Source: Phallus indusiatus
Taxonomy: Eukaryota > Basidiomycota > Agaricomycetes > Phallales > Phallaceae
Direction of reading: 5' to 3'
DNA: 64,000 nucleotides
Assembly (NCBI GenBank): GCA_027605045.1
Contig: JAQFWX010000023.1
Span: 310,001 to 374,000, forward strand
Shown here: positions 43,728 through 53,534 of the stretch, piece by piece
Numbering within the stretch: the stretch's first letter is position 1
How the letters are laid out: every line of letters begins with the position of its first letter
Position numbers and translations under genes: made by a program
Notes under the pieces: model-generated
What the model saw: the letters and a program-made list of their open reading frames with translations, nothing else
What the model was told of the DNA's origin: nothing
Databases searched by the model: none

Positions 43728-44078
43728 TGTTAGGGCGACTCAGGGCACACACCTAGAGGAGGGAAAACCTAAGATCTATTGAGGGGCATCGACTAACTAC
43801 TCACCTAGAGGAGGGAAAACCTAAGAGAACAAGCTTAGGCATCCCCCTCTAGGGAAAACGCATATAAGTACAGAGTCCGAGGCGCCCGACTGATCTCCAT
43901 GGGATCCGAGGAGATACAACAGAAATCGGAGTAGATCGAAGAGATCAAAAAATCGAGAAAACGATGAAAATAGTGGAAACGGCGGAATACGGGAAATGAA
44001 GGAAATCGAAACACGAAATGAAATCGAAAGAAATCGAAAAGATCGAATAATCGGGCGAGGTGCTAGCGTACCGTAACA
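43728..44078 (-). mobile_element. Solo LTR, family C (C1), inside the SINE
   Basis: 351 bp, TGTTAGGGCGACTCAGGGCA ... GTACCGTAACA on the plus strand, TSD CCAGC (43,723-43,727 and 44,079-44,083). Same family as the LTRs of element Y; sense orientation is minus. Confidence 0.9.
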
Positions 44079-44481
44079 CCAGCTAAATCGAACCGCTTCA
44101 TTGGGCTTCTAATCTGGACCAAACTGTTGGCTCATAGTCTATGCGACCGCCATTCGCCGTCTTTGGCTTATCCAAGCTCCTTAACGCCTCAGTGCGCTTC
44201 AAATCTGCACTTGCCGAGCGGCTCTACTCAGAGTACTTTTGCAGGCCGGGCCCGAAGCCTTCGGTTACTCTCGTTCAGCCGGTTGGTGCCTTTCCGCTTT
44301 TGGTCCTTATGATGCATTATGTTACGCTGGACGTCTAGGCTGATCCCGGTGCGCAAGCCGGTGTGTGGTGTTATAGATTCAGACCCTCGAGTTCCCAGAG
44401 GTCGTTGCCGCAATTAAAGGTCGGTTGTCGGTGTGGTCGAAACAATTAAGGGCGAAAACCTTAAAAATTGTGTGGGGGGCC

Positions 44482-44546
44482 AGATTTGAACCCAGGCTGT
44501 AATCAGTCTGGTTCATTGATCCCATGACGGGGTTACCACTCAACCA
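44482..44546 (-). promoter_or_regulatory. RNA polymerase III internal promoter of the SINE
   Basis: The A box TGGTTGAGTGG is at 44,536-44,546 and the B box GGTTCAAATCT at 44,482-44,492 (both minus strand), about 44 nt apart and in tRNA-like order. Confidence 0.7.
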
Positions 44547-44578
44547 CCGCTGCCCCCTATGCAATAGTAGTAGATTAA

Positions 44579-44821
44579 CATGTCACCTATAAATAATTTA
44601 AGTATATACTTCATTTATGAGATTAACTTGTGTGAATAGTGGCAGGTAAACCCGCAGGTAACTCATGAGTACCTGCAGGTAACCCGTATCACAGGTATAC
44701 CTGCAGGTTCTATGAAACCTGTGGGTACCCGCTAGTAAAAACCCGGGTCGGGTCACGGGTCAGCGAAGTCCACTAAAATTACCCGTGGGTCGGGTACCCG
44801 AACCCGCGGGTAAAACCCGTG
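44579..44821 (+). repeat. hAT 3' terminal region with ACCCG(C)GGGT subterminal repeats
   Basis: Downstream of the transposase stop, the sequence fills with short variants of ACCTGCAGGT and ACCCGCGGGT on both strands and ends at 44,821 in an inverted end reading CACGGGTTTTACCCG. Such subterminal motifs are typical transposase-binding arrays in hAT elements. The element end abuts the truncated pol X. The 5' terminal repeat is not in the window. Confidence 0.65.
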
Positions 44822-45513
44822 TTACTCCTTAGCCAGAGGAGCGTAGAAGTTCAATGTAATCACTGGTTCATATCCGAATAGGAGAAAAGCGGGAGTATAA
44901 CCAGTGGAGGAATGCGCAGATGAGTTATACGCCAACACAAAGCCGTCAAGAAAATCACTCCAGTTGTCACGTTCTGGTCCTACGTATGCTCTCAGTACAA
45001 CCTCCAATATTTGATTTAGGATTTCGGTCTGTCCGTCAGTTTGCGGGTGGTAAGCAGTTGAGAGTCCTCGTTTGATTCCCATTTGTTTACAAACACTTTC
45101 CCAGAATTGGCTTGTCCAGCAGGGGTCTCTATCCGAGATTATTTGTCACAGTAGCCCATAAGTCTTGAAAACATTCTTGAAAAGCAAGGTAGCAGTGTCA
45201 TTTTCGTTAATATTGGACTTGCATGGCATAAATAATCCAAATTTAGTGAGCTTATCGACCACCACCAATATAGCATCGAATTGCCCGCTTTGAGGTAATT
45301 CGGTTATAAAGTCCATCGAAATGACTTCGAAAGGTTTATTAGGAATCGGAATTGGCTGCAGCAACCTGTAAGGTAAACGTCTTCTATGTTTCACCTTCTG
45401 ACAAATATCGCAGGTTCTAACATATTTTAGGATACTCCGCGATATTTTACACCAGTAAAACCCAGAGGCAATCCTATTATAGGTTTTATGATATCCCCCG
45501 TGAGCTCCCTCTA

Positions 45514-46349
45514 CACTGGAGACATTGTAGGGTTTGACCAAAAAAAGGATCCTAAGAAAATTATAGTTCGAGGTATAAGCATATGACAATTCACTAACTT
45601 GTAATATAATATTATAACTAATACTCAGATCAAGGGATTCTGAATTGAAAAATTGTCAGTATGTTGCTATTTTTATCTTAGTTAAATTATGTAAGAATTT
45701 TTACTTATATAACACTATAAATAACTTTTTCTATTCCATGAAACAGTATAAGGAGTAAAACATATATTATTATTAACCATAGCAGAAAATTATATAATAA
45801 AGTTAATATAATTACTTATCAATACAATTTTTTATCATAATTTTCAGGGAGTGAGAAATACTGAGTTTCTGTGTAATTAAAACTTGAGGTCACAATATGT
45901 GACATTAGAGTTTTCTCAAGATTTTCCAGGTATCCCTGTATTATTAAGGTTTTCCCAGGAAAACTCTGATATTACACAGTATAATCTCATGCTTAAAATT
46001 AAGGTTTTTCCATGCATTTAGATTATAATAGAAATATATTTTCATAATAAATATAAAAAACATTTTGAGAATGTTCTTCAATATGAAAGATGATAATGTA
46101 AGTTTTATTCTATTCATTATTTTACTGAATGGATAACATTAATCATAGGCTTATATGATAAAGAATTATTACATAATTTGACCAAGATATTTATAACAGT
46201 ATACTGACAATTTTGCAAGCCAGAATCCCTTGACCTGAGTATTAGTTATAATATGAGTTTGCAATTTGGTAAATTGTCAATAGCCTATGCCTCGAACTAT
46301 GATTTTCTTAGGATCCTTTTTTTGGCTAAACCCTACAATGTCTCCAGTG
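45514..46349. mobile_element. CACTA-like MITE M1 (836 bp)
   Basis: The ends are inverted CACTGGAGACATTGTAGGGT and the inverted similarity extends imperfectly over about 190 bp. The 3 bp TSD CTA is at 45,511-45,513 and 46,350-46,352. CACTG termini plus a 3 bp TSD suggest the CACTA/EnSpm group. The interior is AT-rich and non-coding. Ignoring it rejoins HDELI to EGAHGGYHKT in X's integrase zinc region. Confidence 0.85.
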
Positions 46350-46632
46350 CTATTAATTCATCGTGTGCAGTTTTGATGATTTCCAGCTGAAGGGCCTTGG
46401 GAATACAAAGTCGAGTTTTCCCAGTCTCGTCTTTGAAGAATAATAAACCTTGGTCTCCCAGATAAAACTGTGGATACGTGGGCTTGTTCCAGTTTTCCTC
46501 CTGCCTAAGTTTGTCTAGAACATTCTTAAAATAGGGATCATTCTGATATTCTTCCACAATTTGTTTGATTTCTTCAGGGTCCGCACCTATCATAACGGAG
46601 TAACTTCGTGCGGCCATATAGGGGACCTTGAC

Positions 46633-46932
46633 TGTTAGGGCAACTCAGGGTGCACACCTAGAGGAGGGAAAACCTAAGAGAACAAGCTTAGGTATCCCCC
46701 TCTAGGGAAAACGCATATAAGTACCGAATACGAAGCGCCCGACTGATCTCCATGGGATCCGAGGAGATGCAAACAGAAATCAAAATAAATCGAATAAATC
46801 GAGAAAACGGAAGAACGACAAAAATAGTGGAAAAGGCAAAGTACGGGAAATGAAGGAAATCGTAACACGAAATGAAATCAAAAGAAATCGAAGAAATCGA
46901 ATAATCGGGCGAGGCACTGGCGTACCGTAACA
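46633..46932 (-). mobile_element. Solo LTR, family C variant (C2), in element X
   Basis: 300 bp, TGTTAGGGCAACTCAGGGTG ... GCGTACCGTAACA, TSD TTGAC (46,628-46,632 and 46,933-46,937). It lacks the roughly 51 bp internal duplication of the CACCTAGAGGAGGGAAAACC segment present in the 351-352 bp members. Ignoring it rejoins KWLKEV to KVPYMAARS in X. Confidence 0.88.
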
Positions 46933-47212
46933 TTGACTTCCTTAAGCCACTTATTATCCATGTATACTGAGAATAAGGTATGTTCCAACATTCCTTTTCT
47001 GTATTCCTTTGCGAAGAATGAGCTGACTTGCAGCAGCTCAGCTTCAAACTCATTTCCAAGTTCGTCAAATAAGTTGGACAACGGATCCTCCTTAGCAGTC
47101 TGAATTTGTAAATCTAACAAATCGAGTTCAGCTGGTAGGGGACCATATTGTTCAGGTGTTCTACGTCTAAGTCGTGATATAGGATCGACATTAGAATGAA
47201 CTCTTCCTGCTC

Positions 47213-47823
47213 TGTCAGGGTACGCTACCGCCGTCTCTCATTTTCTTATTTATTATCATTGGCATCAGTTCGTTTCTATTTTATTTATCATTTCCGTATT
47301 TTACTTTCACTCTCCGTTTCCTTGTTCTGTCTCTATTTCACTTTCTCTACTCACGCACATCGTGCGCTTGTACCCGGCATGATGCCCATGACATCATGTC
47401 ACTTAGGTTCGGCTTGGGCGCCTGTGTCAGGGTACGCTACCGCGTCCCCTCATTTTTCCTCATTTATTATCATCGGTATATATTCCCCTCTACTTTATTT
47501 ATATTTCCCATATATTATCTCCACCCTCCGTTTGCTCCCTGTCTCTATTCCACTTTCTCTACTTGTGCGCGTCGCGCGCTCGTACCCGGCGTGATGCCTA
47601 CGGCGTCACGTCGCTTATGTTCGGTTCAGGCATCTGGCACTTAGCTGTGTCAGGGCCGCACGCTGCACTATCGTTTTTTCATGTATATAGTCACAGTCCC
47701 TAGAGTGAGGGTCCCTAAGCTTGTTCTCTTAGGATCCCCTCCCTCTAGGTGAGTAGTTAGTTCTCCCCCAATATATTTATCTTAGGATCCCCTCCCTCTA
47801 GTCTGAGCTGAGTAGCCCTAACA
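47213..47823 (+). mobile_element. Element Z 5' LTR region: partial plus full family B LTR
   Basis: 47,213-47,424 is the first 212 bp of a family B LTR (TGTCAGGGTACGCTACCGCC). It breaks at GCGCCTG and is followed at once by a complete 399 bp B LTR (47,425-47,823, ending CCCTAACA). The LTR interior contains TGTCAGGG a few bases beyond the break, so microhomology recombination or template switching is likely. No TSD was found; the right side is internal DNA of Z. Confidence 0.8.
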
Positions 47824-47825
47824 GT

Positions 47826-47836
47826 AGAACAAGCTT
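47826..47836 (+). other. Element Z primer-binding site, complementary to its own LTR
   Basis: AGAACAAGCTT starts 2 nt after the LTR and is the exact reverse complement of AAGCTTGTTCT at 47,717-47,727 in the LTR, which lies about 33 nt after a TATATA and so near the predicted transcription start. This is the Tf1-type self-priming layout. Confidence 0.65.
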
Positions 47837-47987
47837 CCACTCGCAGACTGGCCGTTTCTATCAACACTCGCTATCGAAAAATCGCGCTCGACACCGACTA
47901 TCGCAGTGTCGTATTTTTCCTTCGAGTCCCATCTATAACCGACCCCTCTGCTCCATCTTAAAAACCCCATTTTCCTTTCTCTCTCTC

Positions 47988-48035
47988 ATGGACTCTTCTC
48001 CTCCACCCTCTGCACCCCCACTCGTCACCCTCAAC
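47988..48035 (+). pseudogene. Element Z gag start, truncated
   Basis: ATG followed by DSSPPPSAPPLVTLN after a pyrimidine-rich leader. It is cut after 16 codons by the 3' LTR of element Y. The remainder of Z is not in the window. Confidence 0.55.
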
Positions 48036-48387
48036 TGTTAGGGCGACTCAGGGCACACACCTAGAGGAGGGAAAACCTAAGATCTATTGAGGGGCAGCGA
48101 CTAACTACTCACCTAGAGGAGGGAAAACCTAAGAGAACAAGCTTAGGTATCCCCCTCTAGGGAAAACGCATATAAGTACAGGATACGAAGCGCCCAACTG
48201 ATCCCCATGGGATCCGAGGAGATATAGACAGAAATCGAGGGAAATCGAAGAGATCGAAAAATCGAGAAAACGATGGAACTAATGGAAACGGCAAAGTACG
48301 GGAAATGGAGGAAATCGTAACACGAAATGAAACCGAAAGAAATCGAAGAAATCGAATAATCGGAGAAGGCGCTAGCGTACCGTGACA
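48036..48387 (-). repeat. Element Y 3' LTR (family C, C3)
   Basis: 352 bp. On the sense strand it starts TGTCACGGTACGC and ends CCCTAACA. It contains a TATAT box about 31 nt before AAGCTTGTTCT. Confidence 0.92.
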
Positions 48388-48403
48388 CCACCCCCCCCCC
48401 TTC
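48388..48403 (-). other. Polypurine tract, element Y
   Basis: On the sense strand a G-rich run (GAAGGGGGGGGGG then TGG) abuts the 3' LTR, the expected plus-strand primer. Confidence 0.7.
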
Positions 48404-49749
48404 AACAAGGCGGCGACCCGACGCCTGAGATTCAGCTATTAGGACGCGGAAGGAAAATAAGACCGCCAATCATTCTGGGTGCATTCGGATGAGATCGATA
48501 GAAATCTTGTACGAGATCGTGTGCTGCGACATCTTTCTCGGGAATCCATTGGTCGTGCTCTGGACCATAGCCCTCCCAGCGAACCTTGAACTCCAGTCGC
48601 CGGCGGAAAACACGACTGTCCAATATTTCTTCAACCACATAATGTTCACCATCATCGCGAATCTCCGGGGGTGGAGGTTTAGAACGACGACCTGGTATAC
48701 TGTCCGGTCTCATTGGTTTCAACTTACTGACGTGGAACACGGGGTGAATTCGAGACATCGATTTCGGTAGAACGAGTCGATATGAGCGGGTCCCGACTTT
48801 GGTCGCGATAGGAAATGGGCCTAGAAAGCGATGCGATAATTTGGCAGATGGACGAGTGGTTTTGATGTCGCTAGCATCTAGATAAACCTGATCTCCAGAT
48901 TTGTAGTTAGGAGCCGGTAAATGTTTACGATCATAGTACTTAGCCATGTCGTCCTTAGCCTTAAGAATCGCAGCGCGAGCTTCCTCCCAAGAATGAGACA
49001 TCCTATTCTTGAAGTCATTAACCGATTCGATCTTCGATTCTGTTGAACGCGGTTCGAAACCCATTCGAGGATGGCGACCAGTATCGAGTTCGAAAGGTGT
49101 CGCTTGGGTAGCCGAATGAACATGATTGTTATATGCGAACTCGGCCATCGGTAGCAATCGATCCCAGTCGTCCTGACGCTCAGAGGTGAAGATACGAAGA
49201 TACTGCTCTACTTCAGCATTCGCTCGTTCTGTCTGACCATCGGTCTGGGGGTGGTACGCAGTAGAGCGTGCAAGCCGAATACCAAGTAATCGAGAGAGTT
49301 CCTGGGTAAAACGAGACGAGAACTGAGGTCCGCGATCTGAGATGATCTTCTCGGGTAGTCCATGCAACTTCCAGACGTGTTGGAGGTAGAGAGATGCAAG
49401 GCCAGAAGCGTCAACAGTAGTAAATGTTGGGACGAAATGAACTCGTTTCGTCAACGAGTCTACTACAGAGAGGATTGCGTCATAACCATTCGATTCGGGG
49501 AGTTCGACAATGAAATCGACTGATATGAATTGCCAAGGTCGATTTGGAGTCTCGGTAGGTTGTAGTTCGCCATATGGAGCATGTCGAGAAGGTTTCGTCC
49601 GCATACAAGTGTCGCAAGCCTCTACATACCGCTGTACATATCGAGAAATCCCCGGCCACCAAAAGGTTCGCGATACCAGTTCCAATGTTTTAAATCGACC
49701 TGGGTGACCAGCGAGTTTGGTGTCATGGTGTCGTTGAACGATTTCTCGC

Positions 49750-50148
49750 TGTTAGGGCTACTCAGCTCAGGCTAGAGGGAGGGGATCCTAAGATAATATA
49801 TTGCGGAAAACACTAACTACTCACCTAGAGGGAGGGGATCCTAAGAGAACAAGCTTAGGGACCCTCACTCTAGGGACAGCGACTATATACATGAAAAACG
49901 ATAGCGCGGCGTGCGGCCCTGACACAACTAAGTGCTAGGCGCCCGAACCGAACCTAAGCGACGTGATGTCACGGGCATCACGCCGAGTACGAGCGCGCGA
50001 CGCGCGCGAGTAAAGAAAGTGAAATAGAGGCAGAACGAGGAAACGGAAAATGGAAGTAATGGACGGGAAATGTAAATGAAATAGAAATAAACATATACCG
50101 ATAATAATAAATAAGGAAAGTAAGGGGACGCGGTAGCGTACCCTGACA
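49750..50148 (-). mobile_element. Solo LTR, family B (B4), in element Y
   Basis: 399 bp, TSD CTCGC (49,745-49,749 and 50,149-50,153). Ignoring it rejoins PEVDDLRR to EIVQRHHDTKLAGH in Y's integrase. Confidence 0.92.
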
Positions 50149-50324
50149 CTCGCCGTAGATCGTCTACTTCGGGAACATAGATCTTCCCTCGGTAGTAAAT
50201 GACGTCTTGATCTTCAGCCCATTCACTGGTGTGAACTGATCTCCCACCTATCGCCTTAAGGGATTCGATGGCTTTCGAAACGCTATCTTCTCGTTTGCCT
50301 TCTCTGTTCGCCTTCCGTATCTGG

Positions 50325-51160
50325 CACTGGAGACATTGTAGGGTTTAGCCAAAAAAAGGATCTTAAGAAAATTATAGTTTGAGGCATAGACTATTGATGA
50401 TTTACCAAATTGCACAATTATATTATAACTAATAATCAGATTAAGGAATTCTGACTTGTAAAATTGTCAGTATACTGCTATAATTATCTCAATTTAATTA
50501 TGTAATAATTTTTACTTATATCACACTATGAATAACTTTCTCTATTCATTCAAACAGTATACAAACTAAAACACATATTATTATTAACCATGGTGGAAAA
50601 TTATGTATTTAAGTTGATATGATTACTTGCCAATACAGAATTTTATCATAGTTTTGAGGGAGTGAAAAATATTGAGTTTCTGTGTAATTAAAACTTAAGG
50701 TCACAATTTGTGACATTAGAGTTTTCTCAAGATTTTCTAGAAATCCATGTATTATTAAGGTTTTCCCAGGAAAACTCTAATATTGCAAAGAGTATTCTCA
50801 TGCTTAAAATCAAGCTTTTCCCATGCATCTAAATTATAATAGAAATATATGTTCATAATAAATATAAAAAACATTTTCAGAACATTCTTCAATATAGATG
50901 ATGATAATGTAAGTTTCATTCTGTTTATTATTTTACTGGATGGGTAACATTGATCATGTGCTTATATGACAAAGAATTATTACATAATTTGACCAAGATA
51001 ATAATAGCAGTATAGTGACAATTTTGCAAGCCAGAATCCCTTAATCTGAGTATTAGTTATGATATGATTGTACAATTCAGTAAATCATTAATAGCCTATG
51101 CCTCGAACCATAATTTTCTTAGGATCCTCTTTTTGACTAAACCCTACAATGTCTCCAGTG
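50325..51160. mobile_element. CACTA-like MITE M2 (836 bp)
   Basis: Same length and ends as M1 (CACTGGAGACATTGTAGGGT), TSD TGG (50,322-50,324 and 51,161-51,163). It is similar but not identical to M1 throughout. It interrupts Y between RNase H and integrase, just after the segment EDEFLGH. Confidence 0.88.
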
Positions 51161-53534
51161 TGGCCTAGGAACTCGTCCTCCTCCCCTCTAAGGCGGAATG
51201 TTTGCATGGCGTTGACGGCAAACATTTCGGGTCGGATTAGAGTGATATCTCGATTGTCCAGCTTTCCCGAGCCATGATCGGCACGACGCGAAAGGCCGTC
51301 AGGCTTACCCATCGATTTACCAGGTGTATGCCGCAAGGTGAAATCGAAACGCGCGAGATAAACCGACCAACGAGCCTGCCTACGATTTAGATTACGAGCC
51401 GTCATGAAGTACTCTAGGTTTTTGTGATCCGTGCGAATGTCAATTGGATGAGTCGCACCTTCCAAGAAATGTCGCCACTCTTCTAATGCTCGAATGATAG
51501 CTAACATCTCTTTATCGTGGATTTCGTAATTTCGCTCCACCGGGCTCAAAGCCTTCGAGAAGAAAGCCACTGGATGCCATTTGTTGTCCTCGAGAGAAGG
51601 TTGAGACAGGACGGCACCTGTCGCGAAATCAGAACTGTCAGCTTCTACCCGATAGGGCTTCGATGGATCAGGAATCGCAAGAACCGGGGCAGAGGTCATT
51701 GCCGATTTCAGAGAGTCGAAAGCTTGTTGACAAATGTCAGACCAGATGAACGGGGCTTCTTTCTTAGTGAGACCGAATAAGGGGACAGCGATCAGTGAGA
51801 AGTCCTTGATAAATCGACGATAGAAGTTTGCGAAGCCCAAAAACGACTGCACCTCGGTGACATTTTTCGGGACTGGCCAATCTCTGACACCCGACACCTT
51901 CGCGGGATCCATTTCGACAGTGTTCTCGGAGATGACCAGACCTAAATACTCGATCTTAGTACGACAGAATTCACACTTCTCGGCTTTGAGATAGAGTTTA
52001 TGCTCCCTCAGCCGTTCTAAGACACGACGTGTGATGCGATCGTGTTCTTCTTTCGTTCTCGTGTAGATCAGGATATCGTCGATATAAACAGCCACAACCC
52101 CTTCCGTGATCATGTCTTCGAAAATCTCGTTCATCATCGTCTGGAAGGTCGCTGGACTGTTAGTCAAACCAAAGAACATGACCAAGGGTTCGAACAGTCC
52201 TCGATTCGTGCGAAATGCTGCTTTCCACTCGTCGCCCTCTTTGATGCGAACATTGTTGTATCCCCATCTAACATCGAGTTTCGTGAAGTACTTCGCTCCC
52301 CTTAATTTGTTGACAAGTTCGGGAATTAGGGGTAACGGGTATCGATTTTTGATGGTCATCGCGTTGAGAGCCCGATAGTCTTGAATAAGTCGTAGAGAGC
52401 CGTCTTTCTTCTTGATAAAGAAAACCGGGAAGCCATGGGCGATTTCGAGGCGGATTCGACCAGAACGAAGATTCTCTTCCAGAAACGCATCGAGCTCCTT
52501 CTGTTCATTGGGCGAAAGGGGTACACCTTGCAAAACTTGGGATCCGAATCAGGTAGGAGCTCTATCGCATGATCCCACTTCTTCGAAGGTGGCAATGAAT
52601 CGAAAGACTCTTTCGCGAAACGTCTTCGAAATCGTGGAACATTTCGGGGACGATTTCTCGAAATCCAGATTTGAGTGTACCCCTTGTGTTATTCGCATGT
52701 GCCTGAGCCAATCGCTGTGAGATGGTTTCAGTTGCTCTGATGCGGCAACTGTCCAGGGGTTCTGAATTAAGAGAAACCGCGAACAGTCGATCTCCCTCTT
52801 CTGGGTGAAACTCATCCTCCACATTCACGAGATCTGGCATATCTGGATCTGTGGATTCGGTTTCGTCAAGGGTGACAGGAGGGATTGCTCGAACTGAACG
52901 TAGGAAACGTTTTGGGCCTTTCTTTTCGACAGGAGGCGGTCTACAAGATCGACATTCGGGATTACACCGGGTCAGCTCAACCTCACCAGTTGAGTAGTCA
53001 ATCACCGGGTTATGAGCCTTGAACCAGGGTAATCCAAGCAGCACTGGGTACTTGCCGAGGGCAGTGACGGCAAACATGACACGTTCGGAATGTGTCTGAT
53101 ATCGCATCACCAAGTCCACCACGTGCGTGATGTTTCCTGCTTGATTGGGAGTACCATCAACATTGAAAACAGGAATCGGTTTCGGTAATCGAATCTTCGG
53201 GAGCCGATTTTCTCGACAAAGTCTTGGTCAAGGAACATCCCACTGGCACCGGTGTCAAGCATCGCTTTTGAATGAATAAGATCGCCAGTGTCAGTGCTCT
53301 GGAGTTCTACATCGATTTCGAGTTTCTGAGTACCGGCAGTGGCGTTCAGACGGTATTCATGGGGAATCCGCTTGCGTTTTCCAATCGAAAGGCGACGAGG
53401 AGCAGGGATCGGAGGATTTGAGGGAGGAATAGATGCATCAGAATCAATAGAATTCGAATCAGAAGTCTCATTGCACTTGTCGTCTATGTACAATACATCG
53501 AATCTATTTGATGACGGCAGTGAGGGCGCATCCC

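Larger units (their letters stand above)
43547..44558 (-). mobile_element. tRNA-derived SINE inserted in the hAT transposase
   Basis: About 656 bp once the nested LTR C1 is ignored. It is flanked by a 13 bp direct repeat ATGCAATAGTAGT (43,534-43,546 and 44,559-44,571), typical of LINE-mediated insertion. The minus-strand 5' head AGGGGGCAGCGGTGGTTGAG looks like a tRNA 5' half with A and B boxes. The T-arm does not pair properly, so it is not a functional tRNA. The body runs through a GC-rich region and the 3' tail is a (CA)n run (43,545-43,563 on the plus strand as GT repeats). No LINE partner was seen in the window. Confidence 0.85.
32436..44578 (+). pseudogene. hAT-family transposase gene, 5'-truncated, with four nested insertions
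   Basis: Coding pieces: 32,436-33,121 (with LTR B2 inside), 33,170-33,445, 33,505-33,712, 33,763-33,856, 43,062-43,263, 43,315-43,546 and 44,572-44,578. Seen: RAHFNDSGCDEE, RPVATRWNTHFECLERHL (the conserved hAT TRWNS-type block), VLHPRYKTDYF, and the C-terminal dimerisation domain ATSVDVERLFSLSGKTISP. Introns are short GT-AG. The N-terminal zinc-finger part is missing. Ty3-A copy 2 sits in an intron; the splice phase around it could not be closed, so that junction is uncertain. Ignoring the SINE restores the final codons SNAIVVD and TAA at 44,576-44,578. Now inactive. Confidence 0.85.
44822..47212 (-). pseudogene. Element X: decayed Ty3 pol remnant (RNase H end to integrase)
   Basis: Minus-strand pieces: 46,933-47,212 (VHSNVDPISRLRRR and linker), 46,353-46,632 (MAARSYSVMIGAD, pre-integrase), 44,822-45,513 (HGGYHKT ... 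CDICQ zinc region; MDFITELP; SDRD; PQTDGQTE). It is broken by LTR C2, MITE M1 and an in-frame TGA near 45,148 in place of an expected sense codon before QIISDRD. The hAT terminus cuts its 3' end, supplying the apparent stop at 44,822. Its own LTRs, gag and RT are absent. Confidence 0.85.
48432..53493 (-). pseudogene. pol: Element Y pol: PR, RT, RNase H, integrase, chromodomain (interrupted)
   Basis: PR near 53,260 (AMLDTGASGMFLDQDF). RT with LDVRWGYNNVRI and YIDDILIYT; RNase H with ADSSDFATGAVL, IHDKEMLAII, TDHKNLEYF. Integrase HHCC (HHDTKLAGHPGRFKT ... CDTCMRTK), DDE blocks SVDFIVELP, SDRGPQF, TDGQTERAN. Chromodomain YVVEEILDSRVFRRRLEFKV followed by RWEGYG. Three frame breaks (near 53,210, 52,620 and 52,535) each fall at a homopolymer and would be closed by one more base in the run. 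LTR B4 and MITE M2 interrupt the coding region; frames match across both when they are ignored. All catalytic residues are present. Confidence 0.9.

Noticed and set aside
44127..44338. Overlapping plus-strand frames of 61-65 codons
   Set aside because: They lie inside the SINE body in a GC-rich stretch and have no motif.
44460..44560. Functional tRNA gene on the minus strand
   Set aside because: A and B boxes are present, but the T-arm does not pair and the sequence sits at the end of a TSD-flanked element, so it is a SINE head.
45514..46349. M1 as a PIF/Harbinger or hAT MITE
   Set aside because: The 3 bp TSDs CTA and TGG do not fit TWA or 8 bp duplications; CACTG ends fit CACTA better, though the class is still tentative.
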